From: Betaproteobacteria bacterium
GTDB lineage: Bacteria; Pseudomonadota; Gammaproteobacteria; Burkholderiales; Ga0077523
Direction: 5' to 3'
Length of the DNA stretch: 64,000 nucleotides
NCBI GenBank assembly: GCA_016713305.1
Contig: JADJPK010000007.1
Coordinates: forward strand, 62,001 to 126,000
Part shown: positions 16,428 to 25,827 of the stretch, piece after piece
How the letters are laid out: every line of letters starts with the position of its first letter
Position numbering within the stretch: position 1 is the stretch's first letter
Notes under the pieces: model-generated
Told to the model about the DNA's origin: nothing
Databases searched by the model: none
The model's input: only the letters and a program-made list of their open reading frames with translations
Made by a program: the position numbers and the translations under genes

Positions 16428-17843
16428 ATGACAACCCAAGTCTTGAACCAAGGCCGGCGCTCCCGCGTGCTGACCATCTGGACGCCCGAGGACAAGCAGT
16501 TCTGGGAACGCCAGGGTCAGGCCATCGCCAATGCCAATCTATGGATCTCCATCCCGGCGCTGTTTCTCGCCTTCGCCGTATGGCAGCTCTGGAGCGTGGT
16601 GGCCGTCAACCTCAACGGGCTCGGCTTCCGGTTCACGACCAACCAGCTCTTCTGGCTGGCCGCGGCACCGGCGCTTTCCGGCGCGACGCTGCGCATCTTC
16701 TATTCCTTCATGGTGCCCGTGTTCGGCGGCCGCCGGTGGACGGCGCTGTCGACGGCGTCGCTGCTCTTTCCGGCCGGGGGGATAGGCGTGGCGGTGCAGG
16801 ATCCGACGACCAGCTATCCGACGATGCTGGGCCTCGCGCTCCTGTGCAGACTGGGCGGAGGCAATTTCTCCTCCAGCATGGCGAACATCAGCTTCTTCTT
16901 TCCCAAGGAACGCAAGGGTTCCGCCCTCGGCCTCAACGCCGGCCTGGGGAACCTGGGCGTCTCGTCGGTCCAGTTTCTCGCGCCCATCGTGATCACCATG
17001 CCGATCTTCGGCTTCATCGGCGGCGCCTCCCAGTTCATCACGGCCAAGACCGGCCAGCCGGTCGAGGTGTGGGCGCAGAACGCAGCCTTCATCTGGGTTC
17101 CGTTCATCGCGCTGGCGGCCGCGGCAGCCTGGTTCGGCATGAACGACATCGCCGACGCCAGGGCGTCGTTCGCCGACCAGGCGGTGATATTCAAGCGCAA
17201 GCACAACTGGCTGATGTGCCTGCTCTATCTCGGCACCTTCGGCTCGTTCATCGGTTACGCCGCCGGTTTCCCGCTGCTCATCAAGTCACAGTTCCCGGCG
17301 GTGAATCCGCTGCATTTCGCGTGGATGGGACCTCTGGTCGGAGCAGTCGTGAGGCCCTTCGGCGGATGGTTGTCCGACAAGCTGGGCGGCGCGCAAGTGA
17401 CCCTGTGGAACTTCGTGGCCATGACCGCAGGGGTCGTCGGAGTCCTGTTCTATCTTCCGGTTCAGGGTCAGGGCGGCAACTTCACGGGCTTCCTGATCAT
17501 GTTCATGCTGCTGTTCCTCACCACGGGCATCGGCAACGGTTCGACCTTCCGCATGATCCCGATCATCTTCCTCACGGAGCATCTGCGCGCCTCGGGCAAC
17601 CGCGATGGCGCCCAGCGTGAAAAGGCCGTCAAGGAAGGCAACAAGGAAGCGGCGGCGGTTCTGGGTTTCGCCGGTGCCGTCGGCGCCTACGGCGGATTCT
17701 TCATTCCCAAGAGCTACGGCACGTCGATCGCGATGACGGGCAGTCCGGCCGCGGCCCTCTACTGCTTCATCGGCTTCTACGTGACGTGCGTGCTCGTCAC
17801 GTGGTGGCAGTACGCGCGCCGCAACGCGCCGATGCCCTGCTGA
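16428..17843 (+). CDS. narK2: NarK2-type nitrate/nitrite antiporter (MFS)
   Basis: Second nitrate/nitrite porter of 471 residues; NarK2 types are thought to exchange nitrate for nitrite. It begins with a hydrophilic stretch ending WTPEDKQFWERQG that is common in NarK2, followed by 12 predicted helices. Signature regions: SALGLNAGLGNLGVSSVQFLAP, PFGGWLSDKLGG and AAAVLGFAGAVGAYGGFFIP. The charged loop GNRDGAQREKAVKEGNKEA before helix 11 is also typical. ATG with AGGAG upstream. Separate narK1 and narK2 genes followed by narGHJI is the Pseudomonas/Burkholderia arrangement. Confidence 0.92.
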   Translation: MTTQVLNQGRRSRVLTIWTPEDKQFWERQGQAIANANLWISIPALFLAFAVWQLWSVVAVNLNGLGFRFTTNQLFWLAAAPALSGATLRIFYSFMVPVFGGRRWTALSTASLLFPAGGIGVAVQDPTTSYPTMLGLALLCRLGGGNFSSSMANISFFFPKERKGSALGLNAGLGNLGVSSVQFLAPIVITMPIFGFIGGASQFITAKTGQPVEVWAQNAAFIWVPFIALAAAAAWFGMNDIADARASFADQAVIFKRKHNWLMCLLYLGTFGSFIGYAAGFPLLIKSQFPAVNPLHFAWMGPLVGAVVRPFGGWLSDKLGGAQVTLWNFVAMTAGVVGVLFYLPVQGQGGNFTGFLIMFMLLFLTTGIGNGSTFRMIPIIFLTEHLRASGNRDGAQREKAVKEGNKEAAAVLGFAGAVGAYGGFFIPKSYGTSIAMTGSPAAALYCFIGFYVTCVLVTWWQYARRNAPMPC

Positions 17844-17942
17844 TCGGGCACGGCCTCCTTCTTTCGCATGCCAGGACACAACAAGACAAGCACCGCGGGC
17901 AGACCCCATCCCGTCATTCCCGCCGACCTCCAGGAGCACTGA

Positions 17943-20900
17943 ATGAGCCATTTTCTCGACCGTCTGCTTTTCTTCACCGAGACCCCGGAGGAGTTCTCCG
18001 AGGGGCACGGCATGGTCACGCGCGAAGATCGCACGTGGGAGGACGGCTACCGCAAGCGGTGGCAGCACGACAAGATCGTCCGTTCCACGCACGGAACGAA
18101 CTGCACGGGCTCGTGCAGCTGGAAGATCTACGTGAAGGGCGGCGTGGTCACCTGGGAGACGCAGCAGACGGACTACCCGCGCACGCGGCCCGACATGCCC
18201 AACCACGAGCCGCGCGGCTGCGCGCGCGGCGCGTCGTACTCCTGGTACCTCTATAGCGCAAACCGCATCAAGTATCCGATGGTGCGCGGCCGGCTCATAC
18301 GTCTGTGGCGCGAGGCGCGCAGGAACCTGGGGCCGGTTCAGGCGTGGACGTCCATCGTGGAAGATCAGGAGCGCGCGCGTTCGTACAAGTCCATCCGCGG
18401 GCAGGGCGGCTTCGTCCGTTCCAACTGGGACGAAGTGCAGGAGATCATCGCTGCGGCCAACGTCTACACGATCCGCAAGTACGGACCGGACCGCATCGTG
18501 GGGTTCTCGCCCATCCCCGCCATGTCCATGGTGTCCTACGCGGCAGGTTCGAGATACCTGAGCCTGATCGGCGGCGTGTGCATGAGCTTCTACGACTGGT
18601 ATTGCGATCTGCCGCCGTCGAGCCCGCAGACCTGGGGCGAACAGACGGACGTTCCCGAGTCGGCCGACTGGTACAACTCCACGTTCCTCATCGCGTGGGG
18701 TTCGAACGTACCGCAGACGCGCACACCCGACGCGCACTTCTTCACGGAAGTCCGCTACAAGGGCGCCAAGGTGGTGGCGGTCACGCCCGACTACGCGGAG
18801 GTCTCCAAGCTGGCCGACCTGTGGCTGCATCCGAAGCAGGGCACCGATGCGGCACTGGCCATGGCGATGGGGCACGTGATCCTGCGTGAATTCCACCTGG
18901 ACAGGAAGGCCGACTACTTCCAGGACTACTGCCGGCGCTACACCGACATGCCGCTGCTCGTGAAGCTGGTCGAGCGCGACGGACGACTGGTGCCGGACCG
19001 CTTCGTCCGCGCTTCGGACTTCTCCGACACCCTGGGACAGGCGAATCAGCCGGAATGGAAGACCGTGGGCTTCGACGAGCACACCGGCAAGGTCGTCGCG
19101 CCCAACGGTTCCATCGGATTCCGCTGGAACCAGAAGCCCGGCGAAGACCTGGGCAAGTGGAACATCGAGCAGCGCGACGGCGCGACCGGCGCCGACGTGA
19201 GGCTCAGCCTGTCGCTCATCGGTTCCGCCGACAGCATTGCGGCCGTCGCGTTCCCCTACTACGGCGGAATTTCCACGGCGCACTTCGCGGCGAACGATCA
19301 GGGAACGGACGTGCTCGTGCGCAACGTGCCGGTGAGGAAGCTGGCTCTGGTCGAAGGCGAGACACTCGTCGCCAGCGTGTTCGACCTCATGTGCGCCAAC
19401 TATGGCCTCGACCGGGGACTGGGCGGGGGCAACGTTGCGTCGTCCTACGACCAGGACATTCCCTACACGCCTGCGTGGCAGGAACGCATCACCGGCGTCA
19501 AGGCCGAAGACGTGATCACGGTGGCGCGCCAGTTCGCCGACAACGCCGAGAAGACCGGCGGCAAGTCGATGGTGATCATTGGCGCGGCCATGAACCACTG
19601 GTACCACTCCGACATGAACTACCGGGGCGTGATCAATCTGCTGCTCATGTGCGGGTGCGTGGGCCAGTCCGGCGGCGGTTGGGCGCACTACGTGGGGCAG
19701 GAAAAGCTGCGCCCGCAGACCGGCTGGACGGCCCTGGCGTTCGCCCTGGACTGGCACCGCCCGTCCCGCCAGATGAACTCGACGTCCTTCTTCTACGCGC
19801 ACACGGACCAATGGCGCTACGAGAAGCTGGATGTGGGTGAAATCCTGTCACCGCTGGCGGACCGCAAGGACTTCAAGGGATCGCTGATCGATTTCAACGT
19901 TCGCGCCGAACGCATGGGCTGGCTTCCGTCCGCTCCACAACTCGAGACGAACCCTATCCAGATATGCAAGGACGCGCAGGCGGCCGGAAAGGATGCGAAG
20001 GAATACGTCGTCGAGGCGCTGCAGTCGGGGAGCCTGCGGATGTCGTGCGAGGACCCGGACAATCCCGCGAACTTCCCGCGCAACATGTTCGTGTGGCGCT
20101 CCAACCTGTTGGGGAGCTCCGGCAAGGGACACGAGTACTTCCTCAAGCATCTGCTCGGGACCCGGCATGGCGTGCAGGGCAAGGACCTGGGCGTGGAAGG
20201 GGGGAGCAAGCCGGAGGAGGTGCGGTGGCGCGAGCAGGGGCCGGAAGGAAAGCTCGACCTGCTGGTCACGCTGGACTTCCGCATGTCGACGACCTGTCTG
20301 TACTCCGACATCGTGCTGCCCACGGCCACCTGGTACGAGAAGAACGATCTCAACACCTCCGACATGCATCCCTTCATCCACCCGCTCTCGGCGGCCGTGG
20401 ATCCGGTGTGGGAAGCACGCAGCGACTGGGAGATCTACAAGGGAATCGCCCGCAAGTTCTCGGAGGTCGCTCAGGGACACCTGGGCGTGGAGAAGGAAGT
20501 GGTGCTCACCCCCCTGATGCACGACACGCCTGCCGAACTGGCGCAGCCGTTCGAGATGAACGACTGGCGCAAGGGCGACTGCCCTCTCGTGCCCGGGAAG
20601 ACCGCGCCGGTCATCACCGTGGTGGAACGCGACTATCCGAACACCTACCGCAAGTTCACGGCGCTCGGTCCGCTCATGACGAAGGCGGGCAACGGCGGCA
20701 AGGGCATTTCGTGGAATACCGAGCACGAGGTCGACAATCTGCGCGCCCTCAACTATCCGGTCACGGAACCGAAGATCACGCAGGGCATGCCCCGGATCGA
20801 ATCCGACATCGACGCCGCGGAGGTGATCCTGATGCTGGCACCCGAGACCAACGGCGAGGTCGCGGTGAGGGCGTGGGAGGCCCTGTCGAAGATCACGGGA

Positions 20901-21689
20901 CGGGAGCACCTTCACCTGGCGATTCCGAAGGAGGACGAGAAGATCCGCTTCCGCGACGTGCAGGCCCAGCCGCGCAAGATCATCTCGTCGCCCACGTGGT
21001 CCGGCATCGAATCGGAGCGCGTGAGCTACAACGCCGGCTGGACGAACGTCCACGAGCTGATCCCCTGGCGCACACTCACCGGGCGTCAGCAGTTCTACCA
21101 GGACCACCGGTGGATGCTCGCCTTCGGCGAAGGTCTGTGCGCCTACCGTCCGCCCGTGGATCTCAAGGCGGTGGCACCGGTGGCGGGCAAGCGCGCCAAC
21201 GGAAACCGCGAGGTGGTGCTCAACTTCATCACTCCGCACCAGAAGTGGGGCATCCACTCCACCTACACGGACAACCAGATCATGCTGACCCTGTCCCGCG
21301 GCGGACCGATCGTGTGGCTGTCGGAGACCGACGCGCGCAAGGCGGACATCGAGGACAACGACTGGATCGAGCTCTACAACGTGAACGGCGCCATCACGGC
21401 CCGCGCGGTGGTCTCCCAGCGCGTGAACGAGGGCATGTGCCTCATGTACCACGCGCAGGAAAAGATCGTGAACGTACCCGGTTCGGAGATCACGGGGACC
21501 CGCGGCGGCATCCACAACTCCGTCACGCGCTGCGTGCTCAAGCCCACCCACATGATCGGCGGCTACGCGCAGCTCTCCTACGGCTTCAACTACTACGGAA
21601 CCATCGGCACCAACCGGGACGAGTTCGTGGTGGTGCGCAAGATGGCCAGGGTGGACTGGATGGACGAGGTCGCCTCGGGCGATCGGTGA
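17943..21689 (+). CDS. narG: NarG, catalytic subunit of respiratory nitrate reductase
   Basis: Molybdenum (bis-MGD) subunit that reduces nitrate to nitrite on the cytoplasmic face of the membrane. The 1248-residue protein has the normal length. The FS0 cluster ligands are in HGTNCTGSCSW and further downstream (PRGCARGASYSW). The region of the Mo-coordinating Asp is YDWYCDLPPSSPQTWGEQTD. Other family stretches are WGSNVPQTRTPDAHF, DFRMSTTCLYSDIVLPTATWYEK, YQDHRWMLAFGE and HQKWGIHSTYTDN. There is no Tat signal, as expected for the cytoplasmic enzyme. It starts 100 bp after narK2 with AGGAGC upstream, and narH follows 16 bp downstream. Confidence 0.98.
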   Translation: MSHFLDRLLFFTETPEEFSEGHGMVTREDRTWEDGYRKRWQHDKIVRSTHGTNCTGSCSWKIYVKGGVVTWETQQTDYPRTRPDMPNHEPRGCARGASYSWYLYSANRIKYPMVRGRLIRLWREARRNLGPVQAWTSIVEDQERARSYKSIRGQGGFVRSNWDEVQEIIAAANVYTIRKYGPDRIVGFSPIPAMSMVSYAAGSRYLSLIGGVCMSFYDWYCDLPPSSPQTWGEQTDVPESADWYNSTFLIAWGSNVPQTRTPDAHFFTEVRYKGAKVVAVTPDYAEVSKLADLWLHPKQGTDAALAMAMGHVILREFHLDRKADYFQDYCRRYTDMPLLVKLVERDGRLVPDRFVRASDFSDTLGQANQPEWKTVGFDEHTGKVVAPNGSIGFRWNQKPGEDLGKWNIEQRDGATGADVRLSLSLIGSADSIAAVAFPYYGGISTAHFAANDQGTDVLVRNVPVRKLALVEGETLVASVFDLMCANYGLDRGLGGGNVASSYDQDIPYTPAWQERITGVKAEDVITVARQFADNAEKTGGKSMVIIGAAMNHWYHSDMNYRGVINLLLMCGCVGQSGGGWAHYVGQEKLRPQTGWTALAFALDWHRPSRQMNSTSFFYAHTDQWRYEKLDVGEILSPLADRKDFKGSLIDFNVRAERMGWLPSAPQLETNPIQICKDAQAAGKDAKEYVVEALQSGSLRMSCEDPDNPANFPRNMFVWRSNLLGSSGKGHEYFLKHLLGTRHGVQGKDLGVEGGSKPEEVRWREQGPEGKLDLLVTLDFRMSTTCLYSDIVLPTATWYEKNDLNTSDMHPFIHPLSAAVDPVWEARSDWEIYKGIARKFSEVAQGHLGVEKEVVLTPLMHDTPAELAQPFEMNDWRKGDCPLVPGKTAPVITVVERDYPNTYRKFTALGPLMTKAGNGGKGISWNTEHEVDNLRALNYPVTEPKITQGMPRIESDIDAAEVILMLAPETNGEVAVRAWEALSKITGREHLHLAIPKEDEKIRFRDVQAQPRKIISSPTWSGIESERVSYNAGWTNVHELIPWRTLTGRQQFYQDHRWMLAFGEGLCAYRPPVDLKAVAPVAGKRANGNREVVLNFITPHQKWGIHSTYTDNQIMLTLSRGGPIVWLSETDARKADIEDNDWIELYNVNGAITARAVVSQRVNEGMCLMYHAQEKIVNVPGSEITGTRGGIHNSVTRCVLKPTHMIGGYAQLSYGFNYYGTIGTNRDEFVVVRKMARVDWMDEVASGDR

Positions 21690-21705
21690 GCAGGAGACAC
21701 ACATC

Positions 21706-23229
21706 ATGAAAGTACGCGCACAGATCGGCATGGTCCTCAACCTGGACAAGTGCATCGGTTGCCACACCTGCTCGGTGACCTGCAAGAACGTGTGGACCAA
21801 CCGGGAGGGCATGGAGTACGCCTGGTTCAACAACGTCGAGACCAAGCCTGGCATCGGCTATCCCAAGGACTGGGAAAACCAGGAACGCTGGAGCGGCGGC
21901 TGGGTTCGCAAGAGCAATGGCAGGATCGAACCGCGCATCGGCGGCAAGTGGCAGGTGCTGATGAAGATCTTCGCCAATCCGCACCTGCCCCAGATCGACG
22001 ACTACTACGAGCCCTTCACGTTCGACTACCAGCACCTGCACACCGCTCCGGAGATGAAGGCGCCCCCGGTGGCCAGGCCGCGCAGTCTCATCACGGGACA
22101 GCGGATGGAGAAGATCGAGTGGGGGCCGAACTGGGAGGAGATTCTCGGCGGCGAGTTCGACAAGCGCTCGCGTGACGCGAACTTCGAGAACGTCCAGAAG
22201 GAGATCTACGGGCAGTTCGAGAACACGTTCATGATGTATCTGCCGCGTCTGTGCGAGCACTGCCTGAACCCGGCGTGCGTCGCGGCGTGCCCGTCGGGCT
22301 CCATCTACAAGCGCGAGGAGGATGGCATCGTCCTCATCGACCAGGACAAGTGCCGCGGCTGGCGCATGTGCGTGTCGGCCTGCCCGTACAAGAAGATCTA
22401 CTACAACTGGCAAAGCGGCAAGGCCGAGAAGTGCATCTTCTGCTATCCGCGCATCGAGGCCGGCCAACCCACCGTGTGCTCGGAGACCTGTGTCGGACGC
22501 ATCCGCTACCTGGGCGTCCTGCTGTACGACGCGGACCGCATCGAGCAGGCGGCCGCGTGCAGCGATCCCCGCGACCTCTACAAGGCGCAACTGGGGATCT
22601 TCCTGGATCCCCATGCCGAGGAAGTGATCGAGCAGGCACGGCGCGACGGCGTTCCCGAGGCCTGGCTCACCGCCGCGAGAAGTTCGCCGGTCTACAAGAT
22701 GGCGATGGAGTGGAAGATCGCCCTGCCCCTGCACCCGGAATACCGCACGCTTCCCATGGTGTGGTACGTGCCGCCCCTGTCCCCGATCACCTCGGCGGCG
22801 CAGAGCGGCCAGATGGGCACGTTCGGGTCGCTTCCGGACGTGCGCAGCCTGCGCATTCCGCTGCAGTACCTCGCGAACATGCTCACCGCCGGCGACGAGA
22901 AACCGGTGGCCGACGCCCTGGAACGCATGCTGGCCATGCGCGCCTACATGCGGGACCGCCACGTCGAGAACCGGGAGAACCCGGAAGTCCTGAAGCAGGC
23001 GGGTCTCACGGCAGCCGAGGTGGAAGACATGTACCGCTACCTCGCCATCGCGAACTACGAGGACCGCTTCGTCATTCCCACGACGCACCGCGAGTATGCG
23101 GAGAACACATTCGATCTGCGCGGCGGATGCGGCTTCTCGTTCGGCAACGGCTGCTCGGACGGCGTGTCCGAGCCGAGCCTGTTCGGTGGCAAATCCAAGA
23201 AGAAGTTCATCCCCCTCACGGCGAAGTGA
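21706..23229 (+). CDS. narH: NarH, iron-sulfur subunit of nitrate reductase
   Basis: Carries four Fe-S clusters that pass electrons from NarI haem to NarG. The 507-residue protein has the four Cys groups: CIGCHTCSVTCKN; CEHCLNPACVAACP; CRGWRMCVSACPYKK (Trp in place of one Cys, giving the 3Fe-4S cluster); and CIFCYPRIEAGQPTVCSETC. The ribosome site AGGAGA precedes the ATG. It sits between narG and narJ. Confidence 0.98.
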   Translation: MKVRAQIGMVLNLDKCIGCHTCSVTCKNVWTNREGMEYAWFNNVETKPGIGYPKDWENQERWSGGWVRKSNGRIEPRIGGKWQVLMKIFANPHLPQIDDYYEPFTFDYQHLHTAPEMKAPPVARPRSLITGQRMEKIEWGPNWEEILGGEFDKRSRDANFENVQKEIYGQFENTFMMYLPRLCEHCLNPACVAACPSGSIYKREEDGIVLIDQDKCRGWRMCVSACPYKKIYYNWQSGKAEKCIFCYPRIEAGQPTVCSETCVGRIRYLGVLLYDADRIEQAAACSDPRDLYKAQLGIFLDPHAEEVIEQARRDGVPEAWLTAARSSPVYKMAMEWKIALPLHPEYRTLPMVWYVPPLSPITSAAQSGQMGTFGSLPDVRSLRIPLQYLANMLTAGDEKPVADALERMLAMRAYMRDRHVENRENPEVLKQAGLTAAEVEDMYRYLAIANYEDRFVIPTTHREYAENTFDLRGGCGFSFGNGCSDGVSEPSLFGGKSKKKFIPLTAK

Positions 23230-23249
23230 AGGCCACGGAGACAGACGAC

Positions 23250-23951
23250 ATGAAGACATTCAAGGTTCTGGGCAGCCTGCTCGACTATCCCTCCGAGGCG
23301 CTGGTCGAGGCGCTTCCCGATCTCCACGCCGTGATGGTGGATGAAGGCCTGGTGGGTTCCGGCGGCCGGCGTGCGCTCAAGGTGCTCATGCAGGAGATGG
23401 CCGGGTCGGATCCGCTCGACCTGGAGGAGCAGTACGTCGCCGTGTTCGACCGCAACCGGTCGGTCTCGTTGCACCTGTTCGAGCACGTGCATGGCGATTC
23501 GCGCGATCGCGGGCAGGCGATGGTGGATCTGCGCCAGGTGTACGAGAAGGGCGGGTTCTTCCTGGCGCCTTCGGAACTGCCCGACTACCTGCCGGCGATG
23601 CTGGAATACCTGAGCCGCCGGCCGGTGAAGGAAGCGCGGGAAATGCTCTCGGACTGCGCCCACATCCTCCGGTCCGTGGGAACGCATTTGCGGGACCGGG
23701 GCAGCGCCTATCACGCGGTCTTCACCGCCCTCCTGGATGTGGCCGGGGAGGAAGGGCTCGGCCGTCCGGGCGAACCGGCTGCGGTCGACTCGGAAGCCGA
23801 ACGGGAAGCGATGGATGCGCTGTGGGCGGAACAACCGGCGTTCGGTCCGGGCACGGCCGACGCGTCCTGCAGCGCCGCCGCATCCGGGCGGGGCTGCGGT
23901 ACGGGCTGGAACGGATCACCGGCGCTGCGGGACTCGCCTCGCGCAGCCTGA
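23250..23951 (+). CDS. narJ: NarJ, nitrate reductase assembly chaperone
   Basis: Chaperone that binds apo-NarG and allows molybdenum cofactor insertion; not part of the final enzyme. The 233-residue protein begins MKTFKVLGSLLDYPSEALVEAL as is usual. The TorD/NarJ-type core includes LEEQYVAVFDRNRSVSLHLFEHVHGDSRDRGQAM and SELPDYLPAMLEYLS. The C-terminal tail (CSAAASGRGCGTG) is low-complexity. It starts 20 bp after narH and ends 16 bp before narI. Confidence 0.95.
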   Translation: MKTFKVLGSLLDYPSEALVEALPDLHAVMVDEGLVGSGGRRALKVLMQEMAGSDPLDLEEQYVAVFDRNRSVSLHLFEHVHGDSRDRGQAMVDLRQVYEKGGFFLAPSELPDYLPAMLEYLSRRPVKEAREMLSDCAHILRSVGTHLRDRGSAYHAVFTALLDVAGEEGLGRPGEPAAVDSEAEREAMDALWAEQPAFGPGTADASCSAAASGRGCGTGWNGSPALRDSPRAA

Positions 23952-23967
23952 GTCAAAGGAGACTGGA

Positions 23968-24684
23968 ATGGACATCGACCACTATCTGCATCAGTTCCTG
24001 TTCGGCATCTACCCCTATGTCTGCCTGGGCGTCTTCTTCGTCGGATGCCTCCTGCGCTTCGACCGCGAGCAGTACACGTGGAAGAGCGACTCCTCGCAAC
24101 TGCTGAGGCGCGGTCAGCTCCGGCTGGGATCCAACCTGTTCCACGTCGGGGTGCTGTTCCTGCTGTTCGGGCATTTCTTCGGGATGCTCACGCCGCACTG
24201 GGTCTACGAGCATTTCGTGTCCGCCGGCGACAAGCAGTTGCTGGCCATGGTCTCGGGCGGTCTGGCCGGAGTCGCCGCGTTCGTCGGGCTGACCATACTG
24301 CTGCATCGCAGACTGTCCGACCCCCGGATCCGGGCCACCAGCCGACGTTCGGACATCGCCATCGCGGTGATTCTCTGGGTGCAGTTGCTGCTCGGCCTGG
24401 CGACGCTGCCGTTCTCCGCGCAGCACCTGGACGGAAGCATGATGGTGCGGCTGGCGGCCTGGGCCCAGCACATCGTCACCTTCCGCAGCGGGGCGGCCGA
24501 CCTCATCGCGGAGGCGGGGTGGGTCTTCAAGCTCCACATGTTCCTGGGACTCACCATCTTCCTCGTGTTTCCCTTCACCCGCATGGTGCACATCTGGAGC
24601 GGATTCGGTGCGCTCGCCTACGCGCTGCGCCCGTACCAGATCGTGCGGACGCGTGGACGTTCACCGATGAGGAGGGCCGGCTGA
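23968..24684 (+). CDS. narI: NarI, cytochrome b subunit of nitrate reductase
   Basis: Membrane subunit that oxidises quinol and holds two b haems. The 238-residue protein has five predicted helices. Haem-ligand histidines are expected in FHVGVLFLLFGHFFG (helix II) and FKLHMFLGLTIFLVFPFTRMVHIWS (helix V). The stop overlaps the next gene by one base (TGATG). Confidence 0.95.
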   Translation: MDIDHYLHQFLFGIYPYVCLGVFFVGCLLRFDREQYTWKSDSSQLLRRGQLRLGSNLFHVGVLFLLFGHFFGMLTPHWVYEHFVSAGDKQLLAMVSGGLAGVAAFVGLTILLHRRLSDPRIRATSRRSDIAIAVILWVQLLLGLATLPFSAQHLDGSMMVRLAAWAQHIVTFRSGAADLIAEAGWVFKLHMFLGLTIFLVFPFTRMVHIWSGFGALAYALRPYQIVRTRGRSPMRRAG

Positions 24685-25349
24685 TGAACGCCATCGAAAC
24701 CGCAGACAGCCCGCTGCGAAGCATCCGCTCGCTGCTGCTGGAGCGAGCCGACGCGCTGGGCCTTGAGGGTGACTCGGACGACGGCCGCATCGAGGCCCTG
24801 CTCGATCGTGAGGTCACCGTTCCGCAGCCGACCGAGGCGGAGTGCCAGCGGCACTACGAACGCAACGTCGCGGAGTTCACTGCCGACGAACTTGTGGAGG
24901 CCGCGCACATTCTCTTCGCCGTGACACCCGGTGTGGACGTGCGTGCGCTTCTCCACCAGGCCGAGAACACGCTGCTGCGGGTGCGCGAGGAGCCGGGAAC
25001 GTTCGAGCAGGCGGCCGAGCAGCTGTCGAACTGTCCGTCCGGGAAGCAGGGGGGGCGGCTCGGACAGATCGGCAGGAACGATGTCGTTCCCGAACTCCGG
25101 GACGTGCTCTTCGATCCGGAGATCGAGGGCATTGCGCCGCGCCTCGTCCGTTCGCGTTACGGTCTGCATGTCGTCCGGATCGACCATCGCGTGCCGGGCC
25201 GGAAGGTGCCGTTCGAGGAAGTCCGTGGCTCCATCGAGGCACAGCTCACGGGCCTCGCCTGGGAGACGGCGGCGCGGCAGTACGTCGAAATGCTTCGCCG
25301 CGGAACGCAGGGCACGCTCGGCGTGGACGTCTCTCCGCTGGTGCAGTGA
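24684..25349 (+). CDS. Parvulin-type peptidyl-prolyl isomerase of the nar operon
   Basis: PpiC/NifM-like prolyl isomerase of 221 residues. After a helical N-terminus (LLERADALGLE...), the parvulin core reads EAAHILFAVTPGVD, FEQAAEQLSNCPSGKQGGRLGQIGRNDVVPEL and GLHVVRIDHRVPGRKVPFEEV. There is no signal peptide, so it should be cytoplasmic, where it could help fold NarG/NarH. It overlaps narI by one base. A parvulin after narI is known from several denitrifiers; its exact client is unknown. Confidence 0.85.
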   Translation: MNAIETADSPLRSIRSLLLERADALGLEGDSDDGRIEALLDREVTVPQPTEAECQRHYERNVAEFTADELVEAAHILFAVTPGVDVRALLHQAENTLLRVREEPGTFEQAAEQLSNCPSGKQGGRLGQIGRNDVVPELRDVLFDPEIEGIAPRLVRSRYGLHVVRIDHRVPGRKVPFEEVRGSIEAQLTGLAWETAARQYVEMLRRGTQGTLGVDVSPLVQ

Positions 25350-25352
25350 CGC

Positions 25353-25823
25353 GTGAACGATCTCGCCATCGCCCGGGCCCTGCACGTCATCGCCGTCATT
25401 CTCTGGATCGGCGGCGTGGCGATGGTGACGACCGTGCTGCTGCCGGCAACACGCCGTCTCGTGGAGGAACGGCGCCGGGTCGCCTTCTTCGAGGCGCTGG
25501 AAGGGCGGTTCGCGGCGCAGTCGAGGCTCACGACACTCCTGGCCGGGGCGTCCGGCCTGTACCTGGTCATCGAGCTCGACCTGTGGCCGCGGTTCTTCCT
25601 GCCCCGGTTCTGGTGGATGCACGCCATGGTCGCCATCTGGGTCCTGTTCAGCCTCATGCTGTTCGTCCTGGAGCCGCTGTGGCTGCATCGCTGGTTCCAG
25701 CATCGCGCGGCGACGCGGCCCGGGGCGACCTTCGATCTGATCGGCCGGCTTCACTGGGTGCTGCTGCTGCTGTCTCTGGCAACGACCGGGGGAGCCGTCC
25801 TTGGCGTCCATGGCGGGTTCTAG
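25353..25823 (+). CDS. Small four-helix membrane protein (CopD/DUF2269-like)
   Basis: The 156-residue inner-membrane protein starts at GTG, 3 bp after the parvulin gene. Four hydrophobic segments are visible: ALHVIAVILWIGGVAMVTTVLL, LTTLLAGASGLYLVI, MVAIWVLFSLMLFVL and WVLLLLSLATTGGAVLGV. The pattern R-x-LHVIAVILWIGG resembles the first helix of CopD-like proteins, whose His can bind metal or haem. The function here is unknown. Its place inside the nar operon suggests a link to redox or anaerobic physiology. Confidence 0.7.
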   Translation: MNDLAIARALHVIAVILWIGGVAMVTTVLLPATRRLVEERRRVAFFEALEGRFAAQSRLTTLLAGASGLYLVIELDLWPRFFLPRFWWMHAMVAIWVLFSLMLFVLEPLWLHRWFQHRAATRPGATFDLIGRLHWVLLLLSLATTGGAVLGVHGGF

Positions 25824-25827
25824 AGCC

